Shown here: piece after piece, positions 32,546-40,679 of the stretch
Layout of the letters: every line of letters begins with the position of its first letter
Numbering within the stretch: the stretch's first letter is position 1
From: Actinomadura nitritigenes
GTDB lineage: Bacteria > Actinomycetota > Actinomycetes > Streptosporangiales > Streptosporangiaceae
DNA: 64,000 bases
Assembly: GCF_017573545.1 (NCBI RefSeq)
Contig: NZ_JAGEOK010000005.1
Span: 1-64,000 of the forward strand
Reading direction: 5' to 3'
Notes under the pieces: generated by a model
Told to the model about the DNA's origin: nothing
Seen by the model: only the letters and a program-made list of their open reading frames with translations
Database searches by the model: none
Made by a program: the position numbers and the translations under genes

Positions 32546-33028
32546 CCGCGTTCGGCGCGGCGGCCGTCAGGCACCTTCACCATGAGCACGTCGATCCGCA
32601 TCGACGCCTCGGGGACGCCGGCCGCCACCGCCCGCCATGCTCGACGAGGCGCCGCGCGCCGTTCCGCGCCGGCGGACCCGGCCGATCGGCGGCTGGTGCG
32701 GACCTGCGGGTCCCGCTGGACGACCGATGGGAGGAGCCCCTGCAGAACGCGGTGTGGGACGGCGAGACGTCGCTCGACCGGGTCCACGAAGTCTGAGGAC
32801 GGGCCCGTGGACGGCGAAACGGTCCGCCTGTACGGCGAGGAGGAGTCGGCGGCGTACCGGCTCGGTGACGTCTCGCGGGCGAGTGGCCGGACGCCGACGA
32901 TCCGTAGGTGCGGACGTCCGCGACCACCGGCCGCCGCCGGACGAACCGGCCCGGAGGACGACCCGCAGGCGCCCTTTCCGTACTTTCGGCCGGTTCGGCG
33001 GGCGGCGCGCCTCCCTAGCGTCGTGCGC
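32546..33028 (+). other. 483-base gap with degenerate coding remnants
   Basis: Nothing intact is seen. Two short stretches in different frames look protein-like: LRVPLDDRWEEPLQNAVWDG with LDRVHEV then stop (about 32707-32796), and DGETVRLYGEEESAAYRLGDV (about 32810-32875). The change of frame suggests a frameshifted, decayed gene of unknown family. The last 50 bases hold the promoter and 17-bp box of the 33029 gene. Confidence 0.3.
32978..32994 (-). promoter_or_regulatory. 17-bp conserved box, copy 1
   Basis: On the minus strand it reads ACCGGCCGAAAGTACGG, identical over 17 bases to 35456-35472. It ends just before the -35 area of a probable promoter (-10 TAGCGT at 33016-33021) of the 33029 gene. 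Candidate site for the NarL-type response regulator encoded downstream. Confidence 0.55.
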
Positions 33029-33562
33029 ATGAACGCAGCGGATCGACCGCGGCCGACCGGGGCCGTCCTGACCGACATCGGGCTGGGCGTCGTGTTCGCC
33101 CTGGGCATCGCCTTCACCACCTACATGCTCACGGACAGCTGGGGCGGGACGTCCTGGGTCCTCGACCTCGTCATCGCCGTCACGGTGTGCGCGCTCGCGC
33201 TGCTGCGCGGGCGGTGGCCCCTGGCGGCGGCGGTCGCGGCGCTGATCGCCTCGGCCGTCGCGATCGCCGTGTCCGTGGCGGCCGGCCTGCCGAGGGAGCC
33301 GGGACCCGTCACCGCGCTCGGCCTGGCGGTGCTCGTGGGCTCCGCGCTCCGCAGGCTGCCCGGGCCGGCGGCGGCCGCCGTCGGTGCGGGCGGGATCGCG
33401 GTGATCGTGTCGGCCCGCGTCGCCGAGCACGGCGCCGTCACCGGCCTGGCCGCCCTGATCATGATCGGCGCCCTGGTCACGGGCTCGGGCCTGCGCGTGT
33501 TCGACAAGACGCGACCGGACCGGAAGCATCAGGCCACGGCCGCGCGGCGGCCGTACCCGTGA
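33029..33562 (+). CDS. Membrane protein paralogous to the sensor domain of the next gene
   Basis: 177 residues with four to five hydrophobic segments and no kinase domain. From SWVLDLVIAVTVCALALLRGRWPLAAA to GLPREPGPVTALGLAVLVGSALRRLPGPAAAAVGAGG it matches, block by block, the N-terminal membrane domain of the histidine kinase at 33588 (SWRLGGPAAVVVCALALLRRRGPA, GLPAEPGPAMVLGLTVLTGTAVRVLPAARAGAVAAAG). A tandem duplication is likely. The ATG lies about 8 bases after the -10 hexamer, so the transcript may be leaderless. It could tune the kinase by hetero-association. Confidence 0.75.
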   Translation: MNAADRPRPTGAVLTDIGLGVVFALGIAFTTYMLTDSWGGTSWVLDLVIAVTVCALALLRGRWPLAAAVAALIASAVAIAVSVAAGLPREPGPVTALGLAVLVGSALRRLPGPAAAAVGAGGIAVIVSARVAEHGAVTGLAALIMIGALVTGSGLRVFDKTRPDRKHQATAARRPYP

Positions 33563-33587
33563 CGGGCGTGAAGGGGAGAGCGAAGCG

Positions 33588-34769
33588 ATGGCGAACGGCG
33601 CGGTCCGGCGGCGGTGGCGCGGCGCGGCCGCGTTGATCGGCTCCCGCCGATGGGCGGGGGCCGCGTCCAACGCCGGGCTCGCCGCCCTGTTCACCGCGGC
33701 CATCGCCTGCCAGGCGGCCGCCCTCGCCGACAGCTGGGGCATCGCGAGCTGGCGGCTCGGCGGCCCCGCCGCGGTGGTCGTCTGCGCGCTCGCGCTGCTG
33801 CGCCGCCGGGGTCCGGCGTCGACTGCCGCGGGCGGCCTCGCCGTCGCGGCGGCCGCGACCGTCGCGGCGCGCGCGGCGGGCCTGCCCGCCGAGCCCGGCC
33901 CGGCCATGGTGCTCGGGCTGACGGTGCTGACCGGCACGGCGGTCCGGGTCCTGCCCGCCGCCCGGGCGGGCGCGGTCGCCGCCGCCGGTCTGGCCCTGGC
34001 CGTCGTCCGCCTGGCGGCCGACCCTCCGGTCAGCGCGAGCGGCGCGTCATCGGTGGCCGTGCTGTACGCCGGGGCGTGGCTGGCGGCGGTGTCGGTGGGC
34101 CGGTGGCTGCGGATGCTCGACGGCCACGCCTCGGCGACCGCCGAGCGGGTGCGGCGCGAGGAACGCCTCGAACTCGCCCGCGAGCTGCACGACATCGTCG
34201 CCCACCACATCACGGGGATGGTGATCCAGGCCCAGGCCGCCCAGATCGTCGCCCGCAGGGACCCGGCGAACGCGGCGGAGCCGCTCGCCGGAATCGAGAC
34301 CGCCGGCACCGAGGCCCTCGCCGCCATGCGCCGCGTCGTCGGCCTGCTGCGCGACACCGCCGACGCCGCGCCCGCCTCCCCCGGGCCGGAGCGGCTCGAC
34401 GAGCTGGTCGAGCGGTTCAGCGCGGGCGGGCCGCGGGCGACGCTCCGGTCCTGCGGCGGCGCGGAGTGGCCGCCGGAGGTGACCAGCACGGTGTACCGCG
34501 TCGTCCGGGAGGCGCTGACGAACGTCCGGCGGCATGCGCCCCAGGCCGGCTCGGTCGCCGTCACCGTCGCGGAGGAGCCGGAGGGCGTCACCGTGCGGGT
34601 CGACGACGATGCCCCGCCGGGCCCCGCCCGGCCGCACCACCGCGCCGGGTACGGCCTCGTCGGCATGCGCGAGCGCGTCGAGACGCTCGGCGGCACGCTG
34701 GCCGCCGGCCCCCGGCCCGGCGGCGGCTGGTCCGTGCGCGCGGTCCTGCCCCTCCGGGAGTCCCGATGA
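33588..34769 (+). CDS. Sensor histidine kinase (NarL/DesK-type, HisKA_3)
   Basis: 393 residues. Four or five membrane segments occupy residues about 25-175. The dimerisation/phosphoacceptor helix is LELARELHDIVAHHITGMVIQAQAAQ with His201, and the ATPase domain includes EALTNVRRHAPQAGSVAVTV (N box) and YGLVGMRERVETLGGTLAAGPRPGGGW (G2 box). It should phosphorylate the regulator encoded by the overlapping next gene (ATGA). The signal is unknown; the linked ABC transporter suggests a lipid or antibiotic cue. Confidence 0.93.
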   Translation: MANGAVRRRWRGAAALIGSRRWAGAASNAGLAALFTAAIACQAAALADSWGIASWRLGGPAAVVVCALALLRRRGPASTAAGGLAVAAAATVAARAAGLPAEPGPAMVLGLTVLTGTAVRVLPAARAGAVAAAGLALAVVRLAADPPVSASGASSVAVLYAGAWLAAVSVGRWLRMLDGHASATAERVRREERLELARELHDIVAHHITGMVIQAQAAQIVARRDPANAAEPLAGIETAGTEALAAMRRVVGLLRDTADAAPASPGPERLDELVERFSAGGPRATLRSCGGAEWPPEVTSTVYRVVREALTNVRRHAPQAGSVAVTVAEEPEGVTVRVDDDAPPGPARPHHRAGYGLVGMRERVETLGGTLAAGPRPGGGWSVRAVLPLRESR

Positions 34770-35422
34770 CCATCACCGTGCTGCTCGCCGACGACCAGAC
34801 CATGATCCGCGGCGGGCTGCGGCTCATCCTGGAGGACCAGCCCGACATCCGGGTGGTCGGCGAGGCCGCGGACGGGGCCGAGGCGGTGGAGGCGGCGCGG
34901 CGGCTGCGCCCGGACGTGTGCCTGGTCGACATCCGGATGCCCCGCCTCGACGGCATCGAGGTCACCCGCGCGCTGGCCGGTCCCGGCGTGCGCGATCCGC
35001 TGCGGGTCGTCGTGGTCACCACGTTCGACCTGGACGAGTACGTGTACGGGGCGCTGCGCGGCGGGGCGGCCGGTTTCGTGCTGAAGGACGCCGGTCCCGC
35101 GCTGCTCGTCGAGGCCGTCCGCGCGGCCGCCAACGGCGAGGCGCTCGTGTCGCCGTCGGTCACGCTGCGGCTGCTGCGGCACCTGACGGCGGGCGGCGCG
35201 CCGGGCGCGCGCACCGCGGACGTCCCGCTGTCCGAGCGGCAGCTGGAGGTCGTGCGGGCCGTCGCGCGCGGGCGCACCAACCAGGAGATCGCCGCCGAGC
35301 TGTTCATCTCCCTCAGCACGGTGAAGGGCCACATCGCCGGCATCCAGGGCAGGCTGGGGTTCCGCAACCGGATCGAGATCGCCGCGTGGGCGTGGGAGAA
35401 CCGCATCGTCGAGGGCGGCTGA
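34766..35422 (+). CDS. NarL/LuxR-type response regulator
   Basis: 218 residues. The receiver has LADDQTMIRGGL with the acidic pair, phosphoacceptor Asp55 in CLVDIRMP, the Thr in VVVTTFD and the Lys in GFVLKDA. The C-terminal GerE/LuxR helix-turn-helix is LSERQLEVVRAVARGRTNQEIAAELFISLSTVKGHIAGIQGRLGF. It likely binds the 17-bp boxes found before the 33029 and 35541 genes. ATGA overlap with the kinase. Confidence 0.95.
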   Translation: MTITVLLADDQTMIRGGLRLILEDQPDIRVVGEAADGAEAVEAARRLRPDVCLVDIRMPRLDGIEVTRALAGPGVRDPLRVVVVTTFDLDEYVYGALRGGAAGFVLKDAGPALLVEAVRAAANGEALVSPSVTLRLLRHLTAGGAPGARTADVPLSERQLEVVRAVARGRTNQEIAAELFISLSTVKGHIAGIQGRLGFRNRIEIAAWAWENRIVEGG

Positions 35423-35455
35423 CCGGCGGCACCGGCCGGCGGCGGGCGGCGGCCG

Positions 35456-35472
35456 ACCGGCCGAAAGTACGG
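35456..35472 (+). promoter_or_regulatory. 17-bp conserved box, copy 2
   Basis: ACCGGCCGAAAGTACGG, 69 bases upstream of the ABC ATPase start, identical to copy 1 at 32978-32994 but in the opposite orientation relative to the downstream gene. It is embedded in CGACCG...CGGTCG arms (35455-35475). Confidence 0.55.
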
Positions 35473-35540
35473 TCGCCCGCCGGGCGAACCGTGCTGCGGG
35501 CCGATGGGCGGGCGGGTGCCCTCCTCCGAGGATGAGCGGC

Positions 35541-36431
35541 ATGCCTCACAAGGAACCGCCCCCGGTGCTCCGCGCCGAGGGCCTGACGAAGAAGTACGGC
35601 CGCCGCACGGCGCTCAGCGAGGTCGACCTGACCGTCCCGGCCGGGCGCGTCATCGGCCTGGTCGGCCCGAACGGGGCCGGGAAGTCCACGCTGCTGCACC
35701 TCGCCTGCGGCCTGATCGAGCCCACCTCGGGGTCGCTGCGCGTGCTCGGATCCGCCCCGGCGGCGGGACCGTCGCACCTGGCGCGGGTCGGGTTCGTCGC
35801 GCAGGACACCCCCGTGTACGGGTCGTTCACCGTCGCCGACCACCTGCGGATGGGCGCGAAGCTGAACCCGGGGTGGGACCGCGCCCTCGCCGAGCGGCGC
35901 GTCGCGCAGGCCGGGCTGAACCCGGCCCAGAGGGCCGGCGGGCTGTCCGGCGGGCAGCGCGCGCAGCTCGCCCTGACGATCGCCGCCGCCAAGCGGCCCG
36001 ACCTGCTGATCTTCGACGAGCCGGCCGCCGCGCTGGACCCGCTGGCGCGCGCCGGGTTCCTGCGGAACCTGCTGGAGTCCGCCGCCGAACTCGGCGCCGC
36101 CGCGGTGCTGTCGTCGCACCTGCTCGGCGACATCGAGCGCGTCTGCGACCACCTGGTCGTGCTGTGCGCCTCCCGCGTGCAGGTCGCCGGGGACGTCCGG
36201 GACGTGCTGGCCGCGCACCGCCGCCTGATCGCGCCGCGCGGCGGGCTCGTCCGGCCGCCCGCCGGGGTCGAGATCGTCCAGGCCGAGAGCGCGGGCGAGC
36301 ACGACACCGCGGTGGTGCGCGGCGACGCCGTCCCGCCGGAGCCGTACCGGGTCGAGCCCGTCTCGCTGGAGGACATCGTGCTCGCGTACATGACCAGGGC
36401 GTCCGGCACCACCGGGGAGGGCCCGCGATGA
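35541..36431 (+). CDS. ABC transporter ATP-binding protein
   Basis: 296 residues from the ATG at 35541 (GAGG nine bases upstream; an ATG at 35532 is also in frame). Walker A GLVGPNGAGKST (about residues 45-56), signature GGLSGGQRAQLALT, Walker B LLIFDEPAAALDPLARA and SSHLLGDIERVCDHL are complete. The C-terminal 70 residues form an accessory domain. It pairs with the permease that follows (4-base overlap), giving a DrrA-like two-gene exporter or bacitracin-resistance-like system next to a two-component pair. Confidence 0.93.
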   Translation: MPHKEPPPVLRAEGLTKKYGRRTALSEVDLTVPAGRVIGLVGPNGAGKSTLLHLACGLIEPTSGSLRVLGSAPAAGPSHLARVGFVAQDTPVYGSFTVADHLRMGAKLNPGWDRALAERRVAQAGLNPAQRAGGLSGGQRAQLALTIAAAKRPDLLIFDEPAAALDPLARAGFLRNLLESAAELGAAAVLSSHLLGDIERVCDHLVVLCASRVQVAGDVRDVLAAHRRLIAPRGGLVRPPAGVEIVQAESAGEHDTAVVRGDAVPPEPYRVEPVSLEDIVLAYMTRASGTTGEGPR

Positions 36432-37456
36432 TCTGGTTGACCTGGCGCCAGTTCCGCGTCCAGGCGCTCGTCGCCGCCGTCGCGCTGGTGCTGATCGCCG
36501 CTTACCTGGTGTACCTCGGCACCGACATCCGGGACGCCCACGACGCCTACCGGGCCCGCTGCGCCGGCAGGCCCGCCGACTGCCCGCCCGCCCTCGCGCA
36601 GTTCCGCGGCGACTACGAGAGCACGCTGCTGTTCCTCGCCGCCGGGCTCCAGCTGATCCCCGTCGTCATCGGGACGTTCTGGGGCGCGCCGCTCATCGCG
36701 CGGGAACTGGAGACGGGCACGCACCGGCTCGTGTGGAACCAGAGCGTGACCCGGCGCCGCTGGCTCGCCGTCAAGCTCGCGTTCGTCGCGCTGGCCGGAG
36801 CCGCGCTCACCGGCGCCGCCTCCGCGCTGCTCACCTGGGCGGCGCGCCCGTTCGACGAGGCGACCGACGACCGCTTCTCCACCATCGTGTTCGGCGCCCG
36901 CGACATCGCGCCGGTCGGCTACGCCGTCCTGGCGTTCACGCTCGGCACGGTCGTCGGGCTCCTCGTGCGCCGGACGCTGCCCGCGATGGCCGTCACCGGC
37001 GTCGCGTTCATCGTGCTCCAGTTCGTCTTCCCGAACACGGTGCGGCCCCACCTCCTCCCGCCCGAGAGGGCGACCCTGCCGATGACCGCCCAGGCCATCA
37101 ACGGGGCGCAGAACATGGGCAGCGTCACCGGCGGCGCCGTCGTCCACGGCCTCGCCGTCCCCGGCTCCCCCGGCGCCTGGGTGAGCGGCACCAGCCCGTT
37201 CCGCACGGCGGACGGCCGGACGCTCAGCGGGGCGAGGTTCAACGCGTGCCTGAACAGCCCGCCGCGGACCGGCGCCGGCGGGAGGTTCGGCGACACCGCC
37301 GTCTGCCTCGGCCGGCTCCATCTCCACGTCGACGTCGCCTACCAGCCGAGAAGCCGCTACTGGGCGTTCCAGGGGCTGGAGACCGCCGCCTATCTCCTGC
37401 TCGCCGGACTCCTTACCGCGTTCGGGCTCTGGCGCGTGCGGCACCGGGTGAGCTGA
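36428..37456 (+). CDS. ABC transporter permease (ABC-2-like)
   Basis: 342 residues with six hydrophobic segments: IWLTWRQFRVQALVAAVALVLIAAYL at the start, a large extracytoplasmic loop (about residues 210-310) and a final membrane helix. GTFWGAPLIARELETGTHRLVWNQSVTRRRWLAVKLAF is the typical cytoplasmic coupling region of actinobacterial ABC-2-type permeases. The large loop contains CLNSPPRTGAGGRFGDTAVCLGR with a possible disulfide. It ends 3 bases before the convergent fprB-like stop. Confidence 0.85.
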   Translation: MIWLTWRQFRVQALVAAVALVLIAAYLVYLGTDIRDAHDAYRARCAGRPADCPPALAQFRGDYESTLLFLAAGLQLIPVVIGTFWGAPLIARELETGTHRLVWNQSVTRRRWLAVKLAFVALAGAALTGAASALLTWAARPFDEATDDRFSTIVFGARDIAPVGYAVLAFTLGTVVGLLVRRTLPAMAVTGVAFIVLQFVFPNTVRPHLLPPERATLPMTAQAINGAQNMGSVTGGAVVHGLAVPGSPGAWVSGTSPFRTADGRTLSGARFNACLNSPPRTGAGGRFGDTAVCLGRLHLHVDVAYQPRSRYWAFQGLETAAYLLLAGLLTAFGLWRVRHRVS

Positions 37457-37459
37457 GGT

Positions 37460-38962
37460 TCAGACGAGGCTCGCGCGAGGCGCGCGCAGGCGGCCCTCGG
37501 CGTAGTCCTCCACGAGGTGGCGGACGGTCTCCATGGCGTCCTGCTTGTTGGTCCCGATGAAGCCGGTCGGGCCGCGCTTGATCCAGCCGGTGGCGTAGAC
37601 GCCGGGCAGGACGGCGCCGCCCGGCTCGGCGAGGACGCGGCCGCCGGCGTTCGGGATGACCGCGCGGGCCTCGTCGAACGGGACGCCGGGAACGGCGGTC
37701 CCGCGGTAGCCGATCGAGCCGAGCACCAGGCCGGCGTCGAGCGTCTCGCGCTCGCCGGTGGGCTCGACCCGGTCGCCGGAGCCGGGGACGTAGGCGTTGC
37801 GGCCCAGCTCGACGCCCCGGACGCGGTCGTCGCCGACGATGGCGAGCGGCGACGCCAGGTACCGCAGGACGATCCGCTTCCCGTTCCCCGTCGCGGGCCG
37901 TTCCGCCAGCTCGCGGAGGAGCCGGAGCTTCTGCGCGGCGGCGTGGCCGAGGGCGCCCGTGCCGGCGTCGAGGTCGAGGTCGAGGTCGGCGGAGTCGAGC
38001 ACCAGGTCGATGCCCGGCACCTGCATGAGCCCGACCAGTTCCGGGAGCGTGAAGGCCGAGTGCGCGACGCCCCGCCGGGCGACGATGACGACCTCCCGCA
38101 CGCGGCCGTCCCGCAGCGCCTCCAGGGCCCGGGGCGCGATGCTCGTGCCGGCCAGGCGCTCGGGATCGGCGGTCAGGATGCGGGCGACGTCGAGCGCGAC
38201 GTTGCCGTTGCCGACGATGACGGCCCGCTCGTGCGACAGGTCGAACCGGCGGTCGGCGTGGTCGGGATGGCCGTTGTACCAGGCGACGAACTCGGTGGCC
38301 GTCGCGGTGCCGGGCAGGTCGCGGCCCGGGACGTCCAGGCGCCGGTCCGCGGACGCGCCGACGGCGTAGACCACCGCGTGGTGCCGGTCGAGGAGGTCCT
38401 GGTGCGTCACGTCGCGGCCGACCTTCGTGCCGTAGACGATCCGTATCCCGTCCTGCGCCGCGATCCGGTCGAACAGGTCGCTGACCTGGCGGGTCTTCAA
38501 GTGGTCGGGGGCGACGCCGGTGCGCGCCAGCCCGTACGGGGCGGGCAGCCGCTCGTACATCGTGACCCGCGCGCCGGGGACGGTCAGCAGCTCGTCCGCG
38601 GCGTACATCGCCGCCGGGCCCGTCCCCACGATCGCCACGTCGAGCGGCTCCCGACCCTCGGGCACCCTCAGCGGGGGGACGTGCGGCGCCAGCAGCGGCC
38701 GCACCCGGCCGTCCCGGTAGAACGCCTCGTTGATCTGCACGAACGGCTCCTGCGACTCCGGCAGCCGGTCGTGCGGGACGATCGCGTCGACCGGGCACGC
38801 GGTCACGCAGGCGCCGCAGTCGACGCAGGCGACCGGGTCGATGTAGAGCATGTCGGACGTGAGGAAGTCCGGCTCGTCCGGAGTGGGATGGATGCAGTTC
38901 ACCGGGCAGGCGTACACGCAGGACGCGTCGCCGCAGCAGGACTGCGTGACCACGTGGGGCAT
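37460..38962 (-). CDS. fprB: Ferredoxin-fused NADPH-ferredoxin reductase (FprB-like)
   Basis: 500 residues. The N-terminal ferredoxin (residues 1-70) has a 7Fe-type cysteine pattern: QSCCGDASCVYACPVNCIHP and CVDCGACVTACPVDAI. Residues 105-495 are an adrenodoxin-reductase-like module with FAD motif VAIVGTGPAAMYAADEL, ERLPAPYGLARTGVAPDH, NADP motif VIVGNGNVALDVARIL and GWIKRGPTGFIGTNKQDA. It passes electrons from NADPH to iron-sulfur partners or oxygenases. The AurF-type oxygenase gene immediately upstream (23 bases) is its probable partner; in Mycobacterium tuberculosis, fprB (Rv0886) lies next to a similar gene (Rv0885). Confidence 0.93.
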   Translation of the reverse strand: MPHVVTQSCCGDASCVYACPVNCIHPTPDEPDFLTSDMLYIDPVACVDCGACVTACPVDAIVPHDRLPESQEPFVQINEAFYRDGRVRPLLAPHVPPLRVPEGREPLDVAIVGTGPAAMYAADELLTVPGARVTMYERLPAPYGLARTGVAPDHLKTRQVSDLFDRIAAQDGIRIVYGTKVGRDVTHQDLLDRHHAVVYAVGASADRRLDVPGRDLPGTATATEFVAWYNGHPDHADRRFDLSHERAVIVGNGNVALDVARILTADPERLAGTSIAPRALEALRDGRVREVVIVARRGVAHSAFTLPELVGLMQVPGIDLVLDSADLDLDLDAGTGALGHAAAQKLRLLRELAERPATGNGKRIVLRYLASPLAIVGDDRVRGVELGRNAYVPGSGDRVEPTGERETLDAGLVLGSIGYRGTAVPGVPFDEARAVIPNAGGRVLAEPGGAVLPGVYATGWIKRGPTGFIGTNKQDAMETVRHLVEDYAEGRLRAPRASLV

Positions 38963-38985
38963 GGCTGGGGGCGCTTCCTAACGGG

Positions 38986-39948
38986 TCAGGCGGCGTGGGC
39001 CTGGCGGTGCGGCTCGCCGCGGTACCGGGACGGCCTGCCGTCGATGCCGCAGGCCCTCCACACCTTCCGGGCGGCGGCGTTCATCAGCCCGAGCTCCTCG
39101 GCGAGCATCCGCACGTCGCCGAAGTAGCCGCGCAGGATCGCCTTCGACTCCTCGCGCCGCCAGAACGCCTCGCGCATCACCTTGCGGGGGATGCCGAACT
39201 CCTTGGCGAAGCGCCGCGGCGGCGCCATGATCGCGCCGGCCAGCCAGCGCATGACCAGCGGGTAGGCGATGGAGGTGACGCCCTTGCCCGCCTTGGTCTG
39301 CCGGGCCACGTGCTCGTTGAGGAAGCGGTGCGCGAACGAGATGTGCCGCGCCTCCTCGGCGATGTGGATCTCCATGGTGCGCAGCAGCGCGGGCGGGCGG
39401 GCGGCGCCGTCCCGGATGACGTCCTTCTGGAAGTGGTCGATGGGCTCCTCGCCCGCGAGGATGCCGATGAAGAAGATGACCGGCGCGTAGGCGGCCAGGT
39501 GCCAGAACGGCGAGGTCGCCCGGTAGGGCGCCTTCATGCCGGGCACGTCCACGCCGGTGCGGTCGACCAGCTCCTGGAACATCTGGATGTGGTTGCACTC
39601 CTCCGACATCTCGTGGAGGCAGTACCGGAACTCCGGGGAGCCGTTCGGCAGCCTCATCGCGTACTGCATCATCCCGCGGATGAGCACGCTCTCGAAGACG
39701 AGGCCGACCTTCTGCATGTTCGCGGTCCGCCACAGCCCGATCGCGATCTTCTTCTCCTCGGGCTGCGCCTTGTACCAGGGGTGCGCGCCGAGCGGGTCGC
39801 AGTCGGGCAGGATCCACCGCGGGTCGGCGGGGTCGACGGCGAAGTCCGGGGAGTCCCAGTCGATGTCCAGGTACGGGTCGAACCGGCGGTGGACCGATCC
39901 GTTGGAGAGGGTCCGCAGGAACTCGCGGTACTCGGTCACCTGCGCCAT
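38986..39948 (-). CDS. AurF-type diiron oxygenase
   Basis: 320 residues. The diiron ligand pattern fits p-aminobenzoate N-oxygenase AurF: Glu86 (VFESVLI), Glu117-x2-His120 (EECNH), Glu168 (GEEPIDH), His195, Glu199-x2-His202 (HIAEEARH). The spacing 168-195-199-202 equals that of AurF 196-223-227-230. It should activate O2 for N- or C-oxygenation, with electrons from the FprB-like protein encoded downstream. A TetR gene is divergent, with a 28-base palindrome between them. Confidence 0.88.
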   Translation of the reverse strand: MAQVTEYREFLRTLSNGSVHRRFDPYLDIDWDSPDFAVDPADPRWILPDCDPLGAHPWYKAQPEEKKIAIGLWRTANMQKVGLVFESVLIRGMMQYAMRLPNGSPEFRYCLHEMSEECNHIQMFQELVDRTGVDVPGMKAPYRATSPFWHLAAYAPVIFFIGILAGEEPIDHFQKDVIRDGAARPPALLRTMEIHIAEEARHISFAHRFLNEHVARQTKAGKGVTSIAYPLVMRWLAGAIMAPPRRFAKEFGIPRKVMREAFWRREESKAILRGYFGDVRMLAEELGLMNAAARKVWRACGIDGRPSRYRGEPHRQAHAA

Positions 39949-39965
39949 CGGGGACCTCCTAGATC

Positions 39966-39993
39966 GTTTACACTTCCTATGGGAACTGTAAAC
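39966..39993. promoter_or_regulatory. TetR operator palindrome
   Basis: GTTTACACTTCC (39966-39977) and GGGAACTGTAAAC (39981-39993) are mirror arms with one mismatch; the outer GTTTACA/TGTAAAC halves are perfect. It lies 18 bases upstream of the diiron oxygenase start and 60 bases from the TetR start, in the only AT-richer stretch of this intergenic region. Confidence 0.75.
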
Positions 39994-40052
39994 AGTGGTC
40001 GCTTACCGGGTCAATGGGCGGGGACTGTGGGCCCGGCCATAGAATCGGGCGC

Positions 40053-40679
40053 ATGCCGAGGCAGGACGGGGACATCCACGCCCGCATCCTCGACGCCGCC
40101 GCCGCGTGCCTGACGGAGGGCGGGTTCACCTCGAACCGGCTGCTGTCGGCGATCGCGCGCCGGGCCGGGCTGTCGCGCCCGACCCTGTACAAGTACGGCG
40201 GCAGCCTCGACGAGATCAAGGACGCGCTGATCGAGCGCGAGCTCACCGCCTACCTCGCCGAGGCCGCGCCGATCATCGACGCCGCCCGCTGGGACGCCGA
40301 CTACGTGTCGGACCTGCTGGCCTTCCTCGTCGGCCGGGCCCGCCGGCACCCGCTGCTGTCCGCCGCCGTCCGGGACGTCCCCGACATGGTGCTGCCGTGG
40401 TTCACGATCCGCGCGGACCTCACGGTCGCCCGCGTCACGGCCCTCGCGGCCCCGGTCGTGCAGGAGAAGATCGACCGGGGCGAGTTCCCGCCGGTCGACG
40501 TGCCGGTGCTCATCGACGTGCTGACCCGGATCGTGCTGTCGCTGGTCTTCGTGAACAGCGCCGGCGTCGACGCCGACGACCCGGAGGACCTCCGGCGCTA
40601 CCTGCGCACCGTCACCGGCTTCATCGTGCTCCTGCCCAGCCCGGGCGAGGGCGCCTCCCCGGCGCCGTCCGCCCGCTGA
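40053..40679 (+). CDS. TetR-family transcriptional regulator
   Basis: 208 residues from the ATG at 40053. HTH region: HARILDAAAACLTEGGFTSNRLLSAIARRAGLSRPTLYKYGGSLDEIKDALI (residues about 8-55). The ligand domain is helical. It is divergent from the diiron oxygenase/FprB pair and should repress it through the palindrome at 39966. The 3' end overlaps the convergent LysR gene by 82 bases. Confidence 0.92.
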   Translation: MPRQDGDIHARILDAAAACLTEGGFTSNRLLSAIARRAGLSRPTLYKYGGSLDEIKDALIERELTAYLAEAAPIIDAARWDADYVSDLLAFLVGRARRHPLLSAAVRDVPDMVLPWFTIRADLTVARVTALAAPVVQEKIDRGEFPPVDVPVLIDVLTRIVLSLVFVNSAGVDADDPEDLRRYLRTVTGFIVLLPSPGEGASPAPSAR

